Below the pieces are notes generated by a model. The model saw only the letters and a list, made by a program, of their open reading frames with translations. It made no database searches and was not told where the DNA came from. A stretch of 35,676 nt of DNA, taken from the NCBI GenBank assembly GCA_963579025.1, contig CAUZFZ010000113.1:1-35676 (forward strand), read 5' to 3'. Position 1 is the first letter of the stretch. Each line of letters starts with the position of its first letter. Source of the stretch: CAUZFZ01 sp963579025 (lineage in GTDB: Bacteria; Planctomycetota; Planctomycetia; Planctomycetales; Planctomycetaceae). Made by a program: the position numbers and the translations under genes. This document shows positions 34,901-35,676 of this stretch, in pieces.

Positions 34901-35676
34901 TTGAGTTCCGGCGCCAGCGATATCAATTTCGTTGATTGTCAGGTTGCCGTTACCGGCATTGGCCGTGAACGAATCGGTGTTCCCGCTGGCTTCGAGCGAG
35001 ACGTTCGTCAGAATCACGTTTCCGGCCGTTGCAGTGACAGAGTTGGCCGAACCGGCCGATCCGCTGACTTCAATGCCGGTCACATCGTCGTCATCAATAT
35101 TGACGTCGCCAGTCGTCGCCACGAGGTCCACATTACCGGCCAGATCAACGGTCGTGACATTGTCGACGGTCAGACCGTTGGCCGCTGTAACGTCCATCGC
35201 CAGGTTGACTTGCATGGCCATATCAATCGCGACTTCCGCCGTCGTACTGGCCACAGTCCCGTTCAGGTTCATGGTGTCATTCGACCCCTGCCCCGAAATC
35301 TGAACCGTACCACCCTGCAAATTGCCAGCCGTCAGAGTCGACGTGCCATCAGCACCGGTATCCAGGTTGATGTCCAGCAGATTGGTAATCGTGGCACTGT
35401 CAAGATCGACGTCCGTGCCACCATTGACCGTCAGGTTGCTGGTGGTGACCGCTTCATCCACGTCCGTGGAAGTGCCACTGTCGAGCGTCAAATCGAATGC
35501 CCCGTTGACACTGCCGGAAATATCCACAGCAGCCGAAGCGGTCAGCACGGCGTTGGCCGTCAGAGTCACATCATCAGCCGCGGCATCACCGAGTGTGACG
35601 GCTCCGGCCGAGGCGGTGACATTGCCGCCCAGGGAACTGTTGCCATCCACCGTCACGGCGGTCGCCGAGACGGCGA
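22991..35676 (-). CDS. Giant RTX/beta-strand-repeat/FG-GAP protein, N-terminus outside window
   Basis: At least 4,227 residues are visible; the frame is open at the right edge, so the start is not seen. From the N-terminal side: (1) about 35676-29360, beta-strand repeats rich in Thr, Asp, Asn and Gly, including five copies of a near-90-residue unit (30490-31880; TTDAAG..TIN...QTY.DAV) and a 58-residue-period unit with ITIMGT (33530-34260); (2) about 29360-24090, nine modules of RTX calcium-binding nonapeptides (GGAGNDT type) plus a spacer domain with FxWxNxDASD and PFTLDIGTVEELE; (3) about 23900-23270, four FG-GAP-like repeats with DVNGDGITDI-type loops, each carrying PHVKVF in three cases. 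By eye there are no cysteines and four lysines. It is probably a secreted, calcium-stabilised surface or matrix protein; RTX proteins elsewhere use type I secretion. No secretion genes are in view. Confidence 0.93.
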   Translation of the reverse strand, partial: AVSATAVTVDGNSSLGGNVTASAGAVTLGDAAADDVTLTANAVLTASAAVDISGSVNGAFDLTLDSGTSTDVDEAVTTSNLTVNGGTDVDLDSATITNLLDINLDTGADGTSTLTAGNLQGGTVQISGQGSNDTMNLNGTVASTTAEVAIDMAMQVNLAMDVTAANGLTVDNVTTVDLAGNVDLVATTGDVNIDDDDVTGIEVSGSAGSANSVTATAGNVILTNVSLEASGNTDSFTANAGNGNLTINEIDIAGAGTQVVDLIASGSVLDDNTGTNNVTADQLVISTTTGSAGVDGGDVLETTVGTLAAATGDDLAVTNTGALTVGSVTGPVSGTVNGVTAGGDVEVIALSPLTVSQAVVANAGGNIELTATNDGGDDDDLTISANVTATGGNGAIDLNAGTDLIVDSDAVISTVGMGNIDADADRAIDISGSGTTIQTASGNITLTANAGGVSGTFAGIDINDATVTTTAGDISLTGTGGDAGTGNHGVLLDNGALVSSGAGASTITIMGTGGAGTGSDGVQMSGSDITSVDAAVSVTGMASNGGGVDLLSSSGISTTGAGANITIMGTTTSVNGASDGVLLASSDLDTMGGTVSVTGSTAGGTGVQISVSTVTTTGGTGTIGIMGTSTGGGSSRDGVRLQAAGTQIASDTGDITITGTTAGGGTGGDGVEIGVGIATAINATNAAGISITGTGDGANSAVRIDSPISSGTGTVTITSLNGDSTTDDITFGAAGDITSTSGTITINADNAGDTADVVMVDGTVINAGSGLIDIDADVDVSLGSVTTTGNVNVTAVTGSISDGGITDDDVVADTATLSAATGIGSLIDNLDTDVASLTASTSGTGGIFVDEADAIDLVSVITADGVILVTAGGNITATSVDSSATDDNTNQIQLMSAAAIDVTSIVAGTMNDVLLDANGGAITESGATDVVADLLSADATDSITLDTTVSELDIDTTGASDIDIDNENSAAGANGLTITSLATAGGMINVDHNEAGGFGDNDPLSITGTVSSGGGGTDGGNIEIRAENDGFAVQNGAVVSSLDGTGGNVLTFGVSLLAGSTVSPGAGDITLIGGGDLIVETDIISVGDIDLAAPRDVIIRATVQSTGGFVDLTADETLMGMPDDGNGGVLIEGNGLVDAATNVTLTGANLFNDGNTADFMMVGDTLESVVIDVDTDTSVVTSQVSAAGNISLVSEATMSPTGADIIINGVINSTGALTTSVDADGDILLGNNVTGTNNVDFNDDVVITDGVASTDTVMVMGANVDFDGTVEDDALDGNAGLIVNGSGTTTFTGEVGGNGNDLDSVMTDAAGSTVINGGAVTTSGNQTYGDDVTLGADTTLTGSTIKNTDTIDGSGDGTESLDIVGNADIDGEIGGGSGLALGSFTVSGTTAIESDVTTTDADVGNDANHDGRQVYTGAVTLTGDTTLNGVDVTFQSTIDDDGTVGDANLIVNGSGTTTFNGQVGNNTTTSDLTSLTTDAAGDTTINTDVVNTTADQTYGDAVTIEGGASPSTTTFTGSNVTFDNTLDADDDTTNNRSLIFTVSSDTTFNNQVGNRTMGGGGAFEAITTDAAGTTNINTDEFVTNGSSQTFNDAVVMMTDTTLTENGPGNITFNNTVDSETDTMGGSEANDLVINTPGGGTTVFNADVGEATDGELGNITTDAAGSTTVADGVTVTTIEDQTYNDEVNATNATFNGDDITATVATNDFMGTTSFNATGDATITDENDIDFGNSAIDGNLVLISGGNVTDSGNVTVTGMTTITAVGNVLLDEAGTDLGDTVVTANSLTIQNDAGGVNLQDITVTTFLLVESSDDITNDDGVTIDVGTTATFRTFNDTGGDITIDTLLFSAGGAITAEALQDPLTGTALTDGDIRILELADSMLLNVVRTLGDVSLETHFDVVVADNNNVDIFADGLALRARTGLGTAATDLDIDTDVNTLAALNEVSNAIVIENNSTGAATTGDSLTVGTVDTLNGVENMGDGVITLTNNSPVVISMNMTANNTITVNAVEGTGNDSITVNSGVTLLTSSGDINLNAGDGITVNQGSSINAENNINLMADVGDNDNVDNEDSVTLSGNFQAVNGVVTVTLASTNADNNTVDASLATGDGMTINGASGNDTITGTAQVDSISGGAGGDQIIGGGGGDILNGGDDNDVFIWNNGDASDTVEGDGGTDRQEVNLDIADDNVIVRETSTRLEVERTTAGPFTLDIGTLEELELNTAAGADTVTVNDLAALATPLTDFDVSLSTGNDTFDARLDNSATPTAASVLGEAGNDTLFGGAAVDTLDGGDQDDSIEGSGGDDSLLGGAGNDTFMWRNGDASDDVDGGDGTDRQNITMSGAGADIVEIRDDAGQLEVERTVTGPFTLELDNMEELEVNSDDGVDQVTVQDLSGLTTDLSDFDVDLGAGNDIFNASADNSPTDATAASVLGGDDNDSVTGGAAVDTISGGSGFDTITGSGGDDILNGDAGDDLFVWANGDASDVVEGGADNDMQEFNITGTQDDITVRANAGRLEVERTNANPFLVSSGGVESLDIDADDLDDNLVVDELQSLSTPLASATFALGDGNDTFDASADASTSLSVDGGTGTDAIIGSDAVDTISGGAGNDTITGGGGSDVLNGGDNDDLFIWNNGDASDTVEGDGGTDRQEVNLDIADDNVTVSEAGTRLAVARTTAGPFTLDIGTVEELELNTAAGADTVTVSDLAALTTALTDFDVSLGSGADTFDAGQDNSVTPTAASVLGEAGNDTLVGGAAVDTLDGGDQDDSIEGSGGDDSLIGGNGDDTFMWRNTDASDDVDGGAGDDTLIFDIQGSTDELSITEENAGQLRVARTNVNTFNVDADGIENLDIDANGNDDIVTVGDLSGLTQALTSAMYRLGGGADEFDARADASTAVSVLGETGDDTIRGSDAADTISGGADNDSITGDGGDDLLQGDDGNDTFVWNNTDASDDIFGGVGTDTSILNGNVAGTDALTVDPSASGAFDFEISRGADFTLEITEVESQTINADGGTGSNDDSVTVSEISSTNGSLTNLTINGDGGVDTVNITNSAVNITVSGGAGDDVVDATNSSMGLEINGDADNDLLTGSSGVDLINGGAGNDSIDGNPGDDVLNGDAGNDSFVWNQGDNSDMINGGTETDSLDVNGSTLDDNLAVSGSGTRFTVSRDNFGPFSLDVGTVENLNIDGGDGNDTVTVNDLSGVSDLANAQLNGDGGTDEFVLNDGGLGANVTGNIDGGADNDTLNVSNLTAAETVDLEGQSSTSVAGFTSIESFTGDATNDILQATSGADTFDITGEDDGTVAGAAFTDFSILQGLGGEDTFTLNGGRNTGSIDGGAGTDSLNLDNFDNATNITAPDAGNSAGVDAGDATGVASFTSIGNVTGGSEADDFVFADGASLSGILDGGAGSNSLTENSADNVLNVTGNDSGTADNITGGFTGIGSLDGGAGADDITISAAGDLSGNVDGSAGDDEIIFQEGGIIQGNVDGGADTDLLDYSAFTSAVNVDLEAGTATSITGSVSNIENATGGSAADTLTGDGNANVLNGGGGNDTIDGNGGPDTMSGGDGDDFFIWNNTDGSDMIDGNADNDSLQVNLDGAADNLNISDADGAGAGTRLDITRTTPGVFTLDVDTVENLEVNAGAMNDTVTFTNDVSGTSLDTTVINGGDGNDTLDANLANEPVTLNGEGGDDSLTGGSMSDLLDGGSGDDTLTGGGSLDTLLGEDGDDLFIWNNGDATEPVRGGSGFDTQRVNANDGLGDELTIGRISDVVNPGPDDFTDRVSISRPNQGAGLGAFELDIDEVERLEVNGLGGDDDIQVDGLRSTDVEEIELTGGDGDDFFDIVPTIVMPIVVDGGSDTGTPGDRLMFQAAGSVDEANGTIVAENGVTQIEFTNLDAFTRQVLAGVSEGNLPNLQVIDPTTGATLETIDSFTNTEGAIHTGGVRTAIGDVNGDGITDIVAAAGPGAGPHVKVFSGTDGSLLQSFYAYDLSFTGGVHVAVGDVDNDGFDDIITGADFGAGPHVKVFSGSTQFFPSVLHSFYAYDLAYAGGVTVAAGDITGDGVADIITGAANSGGPHVKVFNGPDAAVVDSFFAFDRTHRDGVTVSAGDTDSDGDLELLVGAPLSSGSEARIFDDNSDGIIERGLLPATVVPQFTPFGAGVTLPIEVSSIDNNSDGVAELVVTAVTENSAAEATTGSSATVILDILSGNAIGLGGLNVDLGASITGGGLTIAAPRLQAP
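27290..27830 (-). repeat. Intragenic duplicate, copy 1
   Basis: This stretch of the giant gene (modules 4-5, encoding DASDTVEGDGGTDRQEVNLD and the RTX block after it) matches 28700-29240 at roughly 85-90% of bases by eye, offset by about 1,410 bases, or three module periods. Confidence 0.75.
28700..29240 (-). repeat. Intragenic duplicate, copy 2
   Basis: Partner of 27290-27830 (modules 1-2). Blocks such as GTTGAGTTCGAGTTCCTCAA and CTTCCTGACGGTCCGTTCCG (plus strand) are unchanged in both, while the encoded spacer differs at scattered residues. Confidence 0.75.

Overview
The window looks like a chromosomal segment of a planctomycete (Planctomycetota, Planctomycetales-like). The evidence is a Tat-exported DUF1501 protein, a PQQ-type beta-propeller protein with EF-hands, a DUF11-repeat secreted protein, a membrane-tethered LRR protein, a giant secreted repeat protein, and gaps filled with short palindromic repeats. 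The assignment rests on gene content and repeat style only; no rRNA, tRNA or CRISPR array was seen.

Layout. 1-567 (minus): the 5' part of an LRR membrane protein, broken by a 5-bp tandem duplication. 769-1719 (minus): an ABC-2-type ATPase preceded by a 152-bp palindrome. 1959-3818 (minus): a 619-aa multi-pass membrane protein. 4428-4862 (plus): a one-TM protein with a SAF-like domain. 4956-5811: a REP-associated tyrosine transposase (RAYT) between two copies of a composite palindrome. 5926-6477 (minus): an ECF sigma factor with a terminator and hairpins in its leader. 6478-7729: gene-poor. 7730-10429 (plus): DUF1501 protein and a TPR protein, followed at once by TruD (10439-11479) and an exported FKBP isomerase (11742-12470). 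12545-13525 (minus): membrane-anchored endonuclease/exonuclease/phosphatase protein. 13983-16322 (plus): DUF11-repeat protein, ending at a bidirectional terminator shared with PolX/PHP DNA polymerase X (16418-18151, minus). 18621-18758 (minus): a 45-aa one-TM protein. 19155-20788 (minus): SDR dehydrogenase and phytanoyl-CoA-dioxygenase-like enzyme. 21015-22427 (plus): PQQ-like propeller protein. 22991-35676 (minus): the last 4,227 or so residues of a giant protein, open at the right edge.

How the genes fit together. Most are single transcription units. Plausible operons are DUF1501-TPR-TruD and SDR-PhyH. Many products are exported or membrane-bound (LRR, 619-aa protein, SAF, DUF1501, TPR, FKBP, DUF11, propeller, giant protein). 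The giant protein dominates: beta-strand repeats, then nine RTX-plus-spacer modules with a period near 157 residues, then an FG-GAP-like ladder of Ca-binding loops. It ends at a strong terminator.

Most notable items: the giant protein's modular structure and recent internal duplication; the RAYT with its matched flanking palindromes; the dense set of different palindrome families; the unlisted 45-aa membrane protein; and the frameshifted LRR gene.
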